Notes: a model not told the origin generated them from the sequence alone. Shown: positions 1 through 6,603, counted from the first letter of the stretch. The stretch is 9,858 bases of DNA from an uncultured Prevotella sp. (GCA_947303825.1 CAMYZK010000064.1:1-9858); one strand, 5' to 3'. Numbers and translations are program-made.

Positions 1-2277
1 CTTGATCAGCCTGCCACGGCCGTGTTCACCGGACGGCAGCTGCCATCGCTGGCCGACAGCCGCAGCGTTGGCGTGCTATCGTTCTATCTGAACAACAGCA
101 GCTACGTCAAGGGAAAGATTGAAGTGAAGGGTCCCAAGACTTTCAAGCTATATATTGACGGTAATGAGGCAGGGACAGAGCTTAAGCTGGCACCCGAGCA
201 TCATACCTTTGCAATACGTTATCTTGCCCAGCCCTCAGACAGCGACAGCATAAGTGTAAGCCTAGACACTAGTCTGCCTGTTGCTATTACTGCCGACAGT
301 CATCATCCATACAATGTTCACGACCTGACTGACGGGCGGAGAGTGCGCGGTATCAGCCTCTCTGCCGATGGCAAGCTGGCATGTCTGTCATTCCAGACCA
401 CTGAGCGGGGGGGGAACTCGCGCTGGGACTACGAGCTGCGCGACACCAAGAGCGGCAAGCTGCTGCAAAGGCCTACACACTATGTGAAGTGGATGCCTCG
501 CTCCGTAGCATGGCTGGAAGAGGTAAAGGAATCGGGCGTACGCGTATTGTATAAGGTAGACCCCATCAACGGCTCGCGCACACGCTGGGCTTCTTCCCTT
601 CCCGACGGAGGCTATACCGTGAGTCCTACCGAAGATTATATCATTATAAGCAAAGAGGAGGAAGGCCCTAAGGAAGACCGTGACGTGTTTGAGGTGCTTG
701 AGATGGACGATCGCCAGCCGGGATGGCGCAAGCGTAACTATCTGGTGAAGTATGACGTGGAGACAGGACTGTCGCAACGCATAACATTTGGCACGAAGGG
801 TGAACGGCTTCTCGACATCTCAAACGATGGAAGGCAGCTGCTGGTAAGCTCGTCGTACTCAAGGCTGGCCAAACGGCCTACGGAGGTGCAGGACTTCTAT
901 ATCTTAGACAGCCAGACCCTCGAAGCCACTAAAGTATTGACAGGAGAGGGATTCCTGGGTGGGGCTCAGTTCTCGCCCAACGGTACTAAAATACTATTCA
1001 CGGGCAACCCCGAAGCCTTCGGACGCATAGGTTGTCAGCTGCCGTCATCGGTGACGCCCAGCATGACAGAGAATGAGTTATATATTCTTGATATAGAGAC
1101 AAAAGAAGTTACGCCGCTTACTAAAGACTTCGACCCCAGCATCAATGCTGTTGACTGGTCGTCGGCCGACGGTATGATATACTTCTCTGCCGAAGACCGC
1201 GACTACGTCAGCCTCTTCAAGTTAAATCCCACGACGGGCAAGATAGTCAAACTTCCTGCCAACGGTGACTATATCTACCGCTACGACATGGCTTCAAACG
1301 CTCCAGTGGTAGCATATCTTAGCTACCGAACCATGGAGCCTGCATCTGCATACGTTCTACGTTCCACTTCCAACCTTCAACTCTTCGATGGCCGGGATGC
1401 TCTTGGCGATGCCGAGGTGGGAACATGCCGGGACTGGAATTACACAAACTCTAACGGCGACACAGTATATGGGCGTCTTTACTTGCCCAAAGATTTCGAT
1501 GCCCAGAAGAAGTACCCCATGATTGTCTACTACTATGGTGGCTGCTCGCCGGTGTCGCGCTATTTCGAGTCGCCCTATGCTCCGCAGATGTGGAACTCGT
1601 TGGGCTATGTGGCCTACATACTACAGCCCAGCGGTGCCACAGGCTTCGGTCAGGAGTGGGCTTCACGACATGTTAACACCGCCGGCGGTGTGCCTGCCGC
1701 AGACGGTAGTGTGCCAGGCGGTTCTCCTGCAGGTGACATAATTGAAGGGGTGAAGAAATTGTGCGATGAGCATCCATTCATCAATCGCGAAAAGATAGGA
1801 TGCATGGGAGCTTCATACGGCGGCTTTATGACACAGTATCTGCAGACAGTGACCGACATCTTCGCCTGTGCAGTCAGCCATGCTGGAATAGCCAATCACA
1901 CCAGCTACTGGGGTGAGGGCTACTGGGGCTACAACTACAGCGAGGTGAGCATGGCAAACAGCTATCCATGGAGTCACCGACAGCTCTACGTAGACCAGAG
2001 TCCGTTGTTCAATGCCGACAAGATTCATACACCCCTCCTGCTGTTGCATGGTAATGCCGACACCAACGTCCCCCTGATAGAGAGCCTGCAGATGTTTACT
2101 GCCCTAAAGTTGCTTGGCCGCGAGGTGGCACTGGTAGAGGTGGAAGGGCAGAACCACCATATACTCGACTATACCAAGCGTGAGAAGTGGCTAGCCACAC
2201 AGATGGCATGGTTCCAGCGCTGGCTCAAGGACGACCCCACATGGTGGGATGCTCTCTATCCGAAGAAGAATCTATGA
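1..2277 (+). CDS. S9-family serine peptidase (prolyl oligopeptidase/DPP IV-like), 5'-partial
   Basis: The frame is open from base 1, so the GTG at 22 is not the real start; about 100 residues, probably including a signal peptide, are likely missing. Visible are 758 residues ending in tandem stops TGA TAG. The first ~70 form a beta-rich segment, the middle is a beta-propeller-like region (repeated short motifs such as 'AQFSPNGTKILFTG'), and the last ~260 are an alpha/beta-hydrolase domain. The catalytic triad is recognisable: nucleophile Ser in GASYGG (codon 1813-1815), Asp in GNADTNVP (2059-2061) and His in EGQNHHILD (probably 2155-2157). The oxyanion-region YYYGG lies near 1531. Family knowledge: these enzymes cleave peptides, often after proline, and in Bacteroidales are usually exported. 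Oddities are a G8 run at 407-414 and a Gly/Pro-rich insert at 1681-1737. Exact substrate specificity cannot be read from the sequence. Confidence 0.93.
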   Translation, partial: LDQPATAVFTGRQLPSLADSRSVGVLSFYLNNSSYVKGKIEVKGPKTFKLYIDGNEAGTELKLAPEHHTFAIRYLAQPSDSDSISVSLDTSLPVAITADSHHPYNVHDLTDGRRVRGISLSADGKLACLSFQTTERGGNSRWDYELRDTKSGKLLQRPTHYVKWMPRSVAWLEEVKESGVRVLYKVDPINGSRTRWASSLPDGGYTVSPTEDYIIISKEEEGPKEDRDVFEVLEMDDRQPGWRKRNYLVKYDVETGLSQRITFGTKGERLLDISNDGRQLLVSSSYSRLAKRPTEVQDFYILDSQTLEATKVLTGEGFLGGAQFSPNGTKILFTGNPEAFGRIGCQLPSSVTPSMTENELYILDIETKEVTPLTKDFDPSINAVDWSSADGMIYFSAEDRDYVSLFKLNPTTGKIVKLPANGDYIYRYDMASNAPVVAYLSYRTMEPASAYVLRSTSNLQLFDGRDALGDAEVGTCRDWNYTNSNGDTVYGRLYLPKDFDAQKKYPMIVYYYGGCSPVSRYFESPYAPQMWNSLGYVAYILQPSGATGFGQEWASRHVNTAGGVPAADGSVPGGSPAGDIIEGVKKLCDEHPFINREKIGCMGASYGGFMTQYLQTVTDIFACAVSHAGIANHTSYWGEGYWGYNYSEVSMANSYPWSHRQLYVDQSPLFNADKIHTPLLLLHGNADTNVPLIESLQMFTALKLLGREVALVEVEGQNHHILDYTKREKWLATQMAWFQRWLKDDPTWWDALYPKKNL
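1681..1737 (+). repeat. Imperfect 24-bp tandem repeat coding a Gly/Pro-rich insert in the peptidase
   Basis: Two 24-bp units (1681-1704 and 1714-1737) encode AGGVPAAD and PGGSPAGD, separated by GSV. They match at 16 of 24 bases by hand count. They sit in the hydrolase domain between RHVN and DIIEGVKK. From memory, related Bacteroides enzymes have only a short segment there, so this looks like a lineage-specific insertion of about 11 residues before the nucleophile elbow. The repeat is weak and could reflect Gly/Ala/Pro-rich composition. Confidence 0.4.
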
Positions 2278-2278
2278 T

Positions 2279-2294
2279 AGATGAGCACTCATCT
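2279..2294. repeat. Short perfect inverted repeat in the convergent gap after the peptidase stop
   Basis: AGATGAG-CA-CTCATCT is a 7-bp perfect dyad starting two bases after the TGA of the peptidase gene. It sits in the 56-bp convergent gap (2278-2333) with manA. It has no T run on either side, so it is not a canonical intrinsic terminator. It may mark the 3' end of one of the two transcripts. Nothing else is evident in the gap. Confidence 0.3.
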
Positions 2295-2333
2295 TGAGGT
2301 ACGGGAAACCGCGTCTATAATCTCGCACTGCCA

Positions 2334-3332
2334 CTACACGTATGTTTCGAGAAACTTCACCTTTCCCTTTACGCTGATCTCTCCTGTGGTGGCGGGCAGG
2401 AGTATGGTCTCACCGGCTTGCATGGAAAGAGTGCTGTGGCCGTCGCTCAAAGTGCCTTGCCCGTCTACACATATTATAATAATAAAGGAGTCGAGGTCGG
2501 AGTAGTCTAGTGTCATTGGTTCTGTGAGGTCGTAGATGGCAGTGGTAAAGAACGGACATTGTACCAGTTGCTGAGGTTCGTCCTTGACAGGTGTATAGTG
2601 TGTGCGGTAGTTTTTTTCCACATTGTAGTTTATCGACTCGGCAGCCTGCTGAGTGTGGAGCTGTCGTAAGTTGCCATTGCTGTCACGGCGTCCAAAGTCA
2701 TATATGCGGTAGGTTACGTCGCATGTCTGTTGTATCTCTGCCACAAAGCATCCGGCTCCTATGGAATGTATGCGTCCGGCGGGTATGAAGAATACGTCGC
2801 CATCGTGTACATCGTAGCAGGCCAGTGCATCGGTAATGGTGTCGTTGGCTACCATGTTCTTGTACTCTTCGGGGGTGATATGCCGTTTTAGTCCGCAGTA
2901 CAGCTGAGGCTTGCGGCTACCGACTTCTGTCGGGGTGGAGGCACCGTCTCTAGGGTCTAGGCAGTACCACATCTCGGTCTTGCCTCGCTCGTGGCCGTGC
3001 CTTTTGGCAATGGCATCGTCGGGGTGTACCTGTATGCTGAGGTCATTGTGGGCATCTATAAACTTGATGAGCAAGGGAAACTCGTTGCCGTAGAGACGGT
3101 AGTTGTCTTCACCTACCAGTCTGCCTTTCTGCTCGGCCACAAGTTGGCTGAGGGATTTACCGTCGTCAGGACCGCCATCAACGATGCTCTCGCTTCCAGG
3201 AATGGCAGAAATCTCCCAGCTCTCGCCAATATTTGTATGTTGCTGGAGACTGTCTGTGTTGAGATGCTTAAAAGAAACAATTCTGTTGCCGCCCCAAAGG
3301 GTCTGTTTCAATAACGGTTTGAATTTGTACAT
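2334..3332 (-). CDS. manA: Mannose-6-phosphate isomerase, class I (zinc-dependent)
   Basis: A 332-residue cupin-fold isomerase, the usual length for the short bacterial form. It interconverts fructose-6-phosphate and mannose-6-phosphate in the cytoplasm, feeding GDP-mannose synthesis or mannose use. The zinc-site pattern is intact: Gln101 and His103 in SIQVHPDD, Glu120 in GKTEMWY and His189 in FIPAGRIHSIG. Arg209 in DVTYRIYDFGRRD matches the family's catalytic arginine. The N-terminal FKPLLKQTLWGG and GESWEIS (37-42) are also typical. The ATG at 3330-3332 is a good start because MYKFKPLLK is the family-type N-terminus. The upstream sequence is A/T-rich with no clear Shine-Dalgarno, as usual in Bacteroidetes. 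The gene is 52 bp downstream of trkH with a hairpin between them, so it may be cotranscribed with reduced read-through. Confidence 0.95.
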   Translation of the reverse strand: MYKFKPLLKQTLWGGNRIVSFKHLNTDSLQQHTNIGESWEISAIPGSESIVDGGPDDGKSLSQLVAEQKGRLVGEDNYRLYGNEFPLLIKFIDAHNDLSIQVHPDDAIAKRHGHERGKTEMWYCLDPRDGASTPTEVGSRKPQLYCGLKRHITPEEYKNMVANDTITDALACYDVHDGDVFFIPAGRIHSIGAGCFVAEIQQTCDVTYRIYDFGRRDSNGNLRQLHTQQAAESINYNVEKNYRTHYTPVKDEPQQLVQCPFFTTAIYDLTEPMTLDYSDLDSFIIIICVDGQGTLSDGHSTLSMQAGETILLPATTGEISVKGKVKFLETYV

Positions 3333-3345
3333 GAGTTAAAATATG

Positions 3346-3372
3346 TTCTGGCTGGCACAGTGTCAGCCAGAA
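3346..3372 (-). terminator. Hairpin between trkH and manA (weak terminator or attenuator candidate)
   Basis: A perfect 9-bp stem, TTCTGGCTG (3346-3354) and CAGCCAGAA (3364-3372), encloses a 9-nt loop. On the minus strand it follows the trkH stop by 12 nt and is followed by CATATTTTAACTC and the manA ATG. There is only a short T run after the stem, so termination would be partial. It could instead be an mRNA-processing or stability element. Confidence 0.4.
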
Positions 3373-3384
3373 GGGTTGTGGGTG

Positions 3385-4836
3385 TTAGTTTTTCTTCCAG
3401 AACGATCGGGTGAAGAGTACCAGTACGGCCATAATCTCCAGACGTCCTACAAGCATGAGAAATGAGCATATCCACTTCAGTTCTACACTAAGGTCTCCCC
3501 ACGACATCTGCGGGCCAATGTTTGTGTCCAGTCCTGCACCAACATTACTAATAAGACTCAACGATATGGTTATTGCGTTTGTCATGTCTATCCCCGACAA
3601 TACCATTATCACAGCAGTGACGAGAAGCATCAGGATGTAGAGGAAGAAGAATGCCAGGAGTGTTACGAGCCTGCCCTGTGGAACGTTTTGGCCGCCTACC
3701 TTCACCGGAAGTACAGCGTTGGGATGGAGAATGTGCTTGAACTCGTTGCGTAGCACCCGTAGCAGCATCAGCATGCGTATGCTCTTGAAGCCACCGGTAG
3801 TGCTACCGGCACATGCTCCCATGAACATCAGTAACCCAAGTATGGCCCAAGTGATGTGGGGCCATGCTCCTGCATCGGTATTGCTCAGACCCGTGGTCGT
3901 TATGAACGATACTACCTGGAACAGAGACGAGCGTAGAGCCTCCTCTACATCGTAGTCCATACGTGTTATGAGCAGGTACATTATCCATAGCGTGGCAATG
4001 GCTATCGTTATGATGTAGAGCTTCAGCTCAGAGTTGCGTAACAAGGCACTGAAGCGCATTTTGAAGAATACGAGGTAGAGTAGGGTGAAGTTGATGCCTG
4101 CCAGGAACTGGAAAAGAATGGCGAGGTATTCTATCGTGGGGGAGCCTAGAAATACTGTGCTGCCGTTGTGTGTTGAGAATCCTCCGGTAGCTGTTGTCGT
4201 CATAGAGTAGTTTGTGGCATCAAACCAGTCCATGCCGCATGCCCAGAAAGACAAGCCGCAGACAACGGTGAGAAGCAGGTAGATGCTCCATATCCATTTT
4301 GCCGTAGTACTGAGGCGTGGGTGCATCTTCTCGCGACTGGGGCCTGTTGCCTCGGCCGCAAATACCTTGACACTGCCGCCTACCAGCGATGGCAGGATGG
4401 CTACAGTGAAGAACACTATTCCTAGTCCACCTATCCACTGCATCAGGGAGCGCCAGAACAGAAGACCGTGCGACAGCGACTCTACGTCGTCTATTACAGT
4501 AGCACCTGTCGTGGTAAATCCCGACATTGTCTCGAAAAAGGCATTGGTGATGTCGAGTCCCTGCAGTAGGAATGGTGACATGCCAAAGACTGAGAATACC
4601 ACCCACACTAGGGTTACCACTACATAGGCATCGCGGCGGCTCAGTGAGTTCTCTGCTCCATATCCAAGCGCGCGAAGTACTAGGCCTCCTCCGATGGTCA
4701 GTGCGGTGGAGATGATAAACGGCAGCATATCGCTCTCGCTGAACAATATGGTCATTGTCATGCACAAAGCCATGAAGAACGCTTCTATGAATAGTAGCGA
4801 ACCCAGTATCTTGGCTATGAGTTTCCAGTTTATCAA
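3385..4836 (-). CDS. trkH: Trk-type potassium uptake membrane subunit TrkH
   Basis: A 483-residue inner-membrane channel-like subunit for K+ uptake, normal length for the family. The four pore-loop filter segments are visible: TTTGATV (108-114), TTTATGGFSTHNGS (213-226), TTTGLSNTDAG (313-323) and SNVGAGLDTNIGP (430-442). The conserved ACAGSTTGGFKSIR (341-354) and the C-terminal GRLEIMAVLVLFTRSFW are also present. The start is TTG (4834-4836). The frame upstream reaches a stop at 4852-4854 with no ATG or GTG, and the next Met (residue 22) would cut the first membrane helix. MINWKLIAKILG is also the expected family N-terminus. The gene follows nhaD by 43 bp and precedes manA. TrkH normally needs a cytoplasmic TrkA-type NAD-binding partner; none is in this window, so it must be encoded elsewhere. 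Confidence 0.95.
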   Translation of the reverse strand: MINWKLIAKILGSLLFIEAFFMALCMTMTILFSESDMLPFIISTALTIGGGLVLRALGYGAENSLSRRDAYVVVTLVWVVFSVFGMSPFLLQGLDITNAFFETMSGFTTTGATVIDDVESLSHGLLFWRSLMQWIGGLGIVFFTVAILPSLVGGSVKVFAAEATGPSREKMHPRLSTTAKWIWSIYLLLTVVCGLSFWACGMDWFDATNYSMTTTATGGFSTHNGSTVFLGSPTIEYLAILFQFLAGINFTLLYLVFFKMRFSALLRNSELKLYIITIAIATLWIMYLLITRMDYDVEEALRSSLFQVVSFITTTGLSNTDAGAWPHITWAILGLLMFMGACAGSTTGGFKSIRMLMLLRVLRNEFKHILHPNAVLPVKVGGQNVPQGRLVTLLAFFFLYILMLLVTAVIMVLSGIDMTNAITISLSLISNVGAGLDTNIGPQMSWGDLSVELKWICSFLMLVGRLEIMAVLVLFTRSFWKKN

Positions 4837-4879
4837 CTTATGAGTAGCGTATTATCAGTTGATGGTTTTGCATTGAGGG

Positions 4880-6169
4880 TTAGAACAGCATCTTCTCAAT
4901 CCAGTAGACCAATATGCCTGAGATATATCCCACGAATACCAGCCAGGATATTTTCTTCAGGTACCATCCGAAGGTTATCTTCTCCAGACCCATGACAACC
5001 ACTCCGGCTGCCGAGCCTATTATGAGCATAGAGCCGCCCACGCCTGCGCAGTAGGCCAGAAGCTGCCAGAAGGAACCGTCGGCAGCATAGATGGTGTCGG
5101 GCACCATGTCGTACATGTTCATGCAGGCGGCTACCAGCGGTACATTGTCTACTATAGACGAGAGAACTCCTATTATGCCGGTAATGATATAGGGATTGCC
5201 GTCAAATGTACTGTTCAGACCGTTGCCCATCCATGTGAGTACTCCTACCTGCTTGAGACATAGCACAGCCATGAGAATACCAAGGAAGAAGAGAATGGTG
5301 CTCATGTCTATGCGGGTGAGCAGGTGGGTGACGCGCTTTGCCATGGGATCGCTCTCTTCATACTTCCGGTTGAAGATCTCGGTGATAGTCCACAGCAGGC
5401 CCAGCACAAGCAGTATGCCCATGTAGGGCGGCAGATGGGTCAGTGTCTTGAATATCGGGACAAAGACCAGACCGCCTACGCCAGAGCAGAATATTATCTG
5501 GCGCTGCCGTTTGGTGAAGTTGGAAATCTCGGCTACGTGCAGGTTCTGCGACTTGTCAAACTTACCCTTCAGCTGTAGAGAAAGAAGGAACGTAGGCACA
5601 ATCATCGATACCAGCGATGGTATGAACAGTTCTGTTATTACACCTCCGGTGGTAACCATTCCCTTTATCCAAAGCATGATGGTGGTAACGTCGCCTATTG
5701 GCGAGAATGCTCCTCCAGAGTTGGCCGCAATGATTACTAGTGATGCATAGAGTATTCGCTCTTTGCTGTCTTGAATGAGCTTTCGTAGCACCATTATCAT
5801 TACTATGCTGGTTGTGAGGTTGTCGAGAATGGCAGACAGGAAGAATGTCATGAAAGCTACTCGCCAAAGCAGCTTGCGCTTTGAGCGTGTCTTCATGGTG
5901 TCGCGCACGAAATTGAAGCCTCCGTTAGCATCCACTATCTCGACTATAGTCATGGCTCCCATGAGGAAGAACAGCGTCTCGGCCGTCTCGCCCAGTCCTT
6001 CGGGCAATATGCTAAGGTCATGGCCAGGCATGAGACAGTAAGCTGTCCAGCAGAGTACGCACATCAATAGTGCCACTGCTGCCTTGTTGACTTTTGTAAA
6101 TGCTTCCAGGGCTATGCATGCATACCCAAGAATGAACACTGCAACGATGATAAAAATATAAGTTGACAT
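4880..6169 (-). CDS. nhaD: NhaD-family Na+/H+ antiporter
   Basis: A 429-residue polytopic membrane protein of the NhaD branch of the ArsB/NhaD superfamily, exchanging cytoplasmic Na+ (or Li+) for external H+. Key conserved stretches are SAILDNLTTSIVMI (112-125), ANSGGAFSPIGDVTTIMLW (149-167) and SSIVDNVPLVAACMNMY (337-353). The two Asp-Asn pairs (116-117 and 341-342) sit in the inverted-repeat halves typical of the superfamily, and GGSMLIIGSAAGVVVMG lies at 378-394. The start is ATG 6167-6169. A Bacteroidetes-type -7 element lies about 23 nt upstream, and a second, stronger promoter 350 nt upstream would give a long structured leader. It is the first gene of an apparent nhaD-trkH(-manA) transcription unit, placing Na+ export with K+ import. 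The protein looks intact. Confidence 0.94.
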   Translation of the reverse strand: MSTYIFIIVAVFILGYACIALEAFTKVNKAAVALLMCVLCWTAYCLMPGHDLSILPEGLGETAETLFFLMGAMTIVEIVDANGGFNFVRDTMKTRSKRKLLWRVAFMTFFLSAILDNLTTSIVMIMVLRKLIQDSKERILYASLVIIAANSGGAFSPIGDVTTIMLWIKGMVTTGGVITELFIPSLVSMIVPTFLLSLQLKGKFDKSQNLHVAEISNFTKRQRQIIFCSGVGGLVFVPIFKTLTHLPPYMGILLVLGLLWTITEIFNRKYEESDPMAKRVTHLLTRIDMSTILFFLGILMAVLCLKQVGVLTWMGNGLNSTFDGNPYIITGIIGVLSSIVDNVPLVAACMNMYDMVPDTIYAADGSFWQLLAYCAGVGGSMLIIGSAAGVVVMGLEKITFGWYLKKISWLVFVGYISGILVYWIEKMLF

Positions 6170-6191
6170 CTCTATTTGTTGTTTGGTCGCG

Positions 6192-6223
6192 CAAAGGTAA
6201 CAAAAAACAGGAAAAACAGCAAG
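6192..6223 (-). promoter_or_regulatory. Putative proximal promoter of nhaD (Bacteroidetes type)
   Basis: On the minus strand, TACCTTTG (6192-6199) matches the -7 consensus TAnnTTTG exactly. Twenty bases upstream is CTTG (6220-6223), three of four matches to the -33 TTTG. The predicted start near 6185 would give a leader of about 16 nt before the nhaD ATG. It follows directly on the T run of the upstream inverted repeat. Confidence 0.5.
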
Positions 6224-6247
6224 AAAAAGGGAGAAAAATTCCTGTTT
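6202..6247 (-). terminator. T-rich inverted repeat at the end of the structured RNA (possible terminator)
   Basis: On the minus strand AAACAGGAA (6239-6247) pairs with TTCCTGTTT (6205-6213), 9 bp, around a 25-nt pyrimidine-rich loop. The T run continues to 6202, giving six T in total, part of them in the stem. The large loop is atypical for an intrinsic terminator, but the position just before the proximal nhaD promoter fits an end point or attenuation point for the upstream transcript. Confidence 0.35.
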
Positions 6248-6459
6248 CGCGCATTATTCTAGAGTACAAAACATAATAATGAAATACTGCGACCCTCACG
6301 AGCCGCAGCATTTACAAGCCTATGTTTAACTAAAAATCCTTTTCTCTTAAAGAAATTTTCAGCCCACGTAGGACTAAAAATTTGAAAGTTTAAAAGGGAG
6401 CTTCACAGCCGCCTCCTGTTACCCACAGTTGAAAACTTTCTTTTTTACCAATAACTAAA

Positions 6460-6495
6460 AACCTAAAACTATAAATATTACTACTAACCTAAAAC
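6460..6495 (-). repeat. 10-bp direct repeat (GTTTTAGGTT) in the 5' part of the structured RNA
   Basis: The same 10-mer occurs at 6460-6469 and 6486-6495, 26 bp apart. Read on the minus strand, the core TTTTAG recurs further along the same stretch (near 6457, 6377 and 6333), five times in about 165 nt. This may be a binding motif for a protein or another RNA, or may simply reflect A/T-rich sequence. Confidence 0.4.
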
Positions 6496-6518
6496 AATCT
6501 ATTAACCTTTTGACGATG

Positions 6519-6549
6519 CAAAGGTACTGCCTTTTTTGCTTTGTGCAAA
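6519..6549 (-). promoter_or_regulatory. Strong Bacteroidetes-type promoter reading toward nhaD
   Basis: On the minus strand TTTG (6546-6549), exactly 19 bases, then TACCTTTG (6519-6526) fits the Bacteroidetes housekeeping promoter pattern at all defined positions. The predicted start is near 6512, about 340 nt before the nhaD ATG. The -33 box lies in a small dyad (CTTTG-TG-CAAAG, 6539-6550) and the -7 in another (AAAGG/CCTTT, 6520-6534). Either could be an operator, but both are short. Confidence 0.65.
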
Positions 6550-6585
6550 GAAATTTGGGAAAAAGTGTGTGTTTTACCCCCTTAT

Positions 6586-6603
6586 TCTTGATTCAAATCA
6601 AGA
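6586..6603. repeat. 18-bp perfect dyad just downstream of ilvD
   Basis: TCTTGATT-CA-AATCAAGA is an 8-bp perfect inverted repeat, 24 bp past the ilvD stop. On the minus strand it is followed by ATAAGGGGG rather than a T run, so it is not a canonical terminator. It could mark the ilvD mRNA 3' end or be an operator about 36 bp upstream of the -33 box of the leftward promoter. Confidence 0.4.

Larger units (their letters stand above)
6202..6512 (-). ncRNA. Putative structured small RNA, or long structured leader of nhaD (unrecognised family)
   Basis: There is no convincing coding frame here. Minus-strand RNA from a start near 6512 folds by hand into successive hairpins. An outer 8-bp stem (6433-6440 with 6384-6391) encloses a GGCU-GUGA-AGCU hairpin (6399-6410). 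Directly abutting is a 13-bp stem with loop UACGU (6353-6383). After a 39-nt linker comes a continuous 14-bp hairpin capped by GUGA (6282-6313). Abutting that is a 7-bp stem (6252-6281). Six pairs are G-U wobbles on this strand and would be A-C mismatches on the plus strand, which fixes the orientation. A strong promoter lies upstream and a T-rich dyad downstream. The U/A-rich 5' ~70 nt carries repeated UUUUAG motifs. It does not show RNase P, tmRNA or SRP signatures; 6S or the Rfam Bacteroidales-1 family cannot be excluded without a covariance search. Confidence 0.55.

Noticed and set aside
2281..2505. A plus-strand 74-codon frame starting at the ATG after the peptidase stop
   Set aside because: It is antisense to the conserved C-terminus of manA and shows no domain; treated as a shadow frame.
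6018..6311. A 97-codon minus-strand frame starting inside the structured RNA and running into nhaD
   Set aside because: It overlaps the nhaD start in another frame, its start lies within a stable hairpin, and its composition (runs of Phe, Cys and Ser from T-rich sequence) does not look coding.
6384..6447. A plus-strand terminator reading (GAAAGTTT ... AAACTTTC followed by six T)
   Set aside because: The arms are 41 bases apart, no plus-strand promoter or gene precedes it, and the surrounding wobble pattern favours minus-strand RNA.
6202..6512. Naming the structured region as 6S RNA, RNase P RNA, tmRNA or a group II intron piece
   Set aside because: It lacks the RNase P and tmRNA signature stretches and a domain V catalytic triad. 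It folds as several hairpins rather than one long bubble-containing rod. A covariance search would be needed to name any family.
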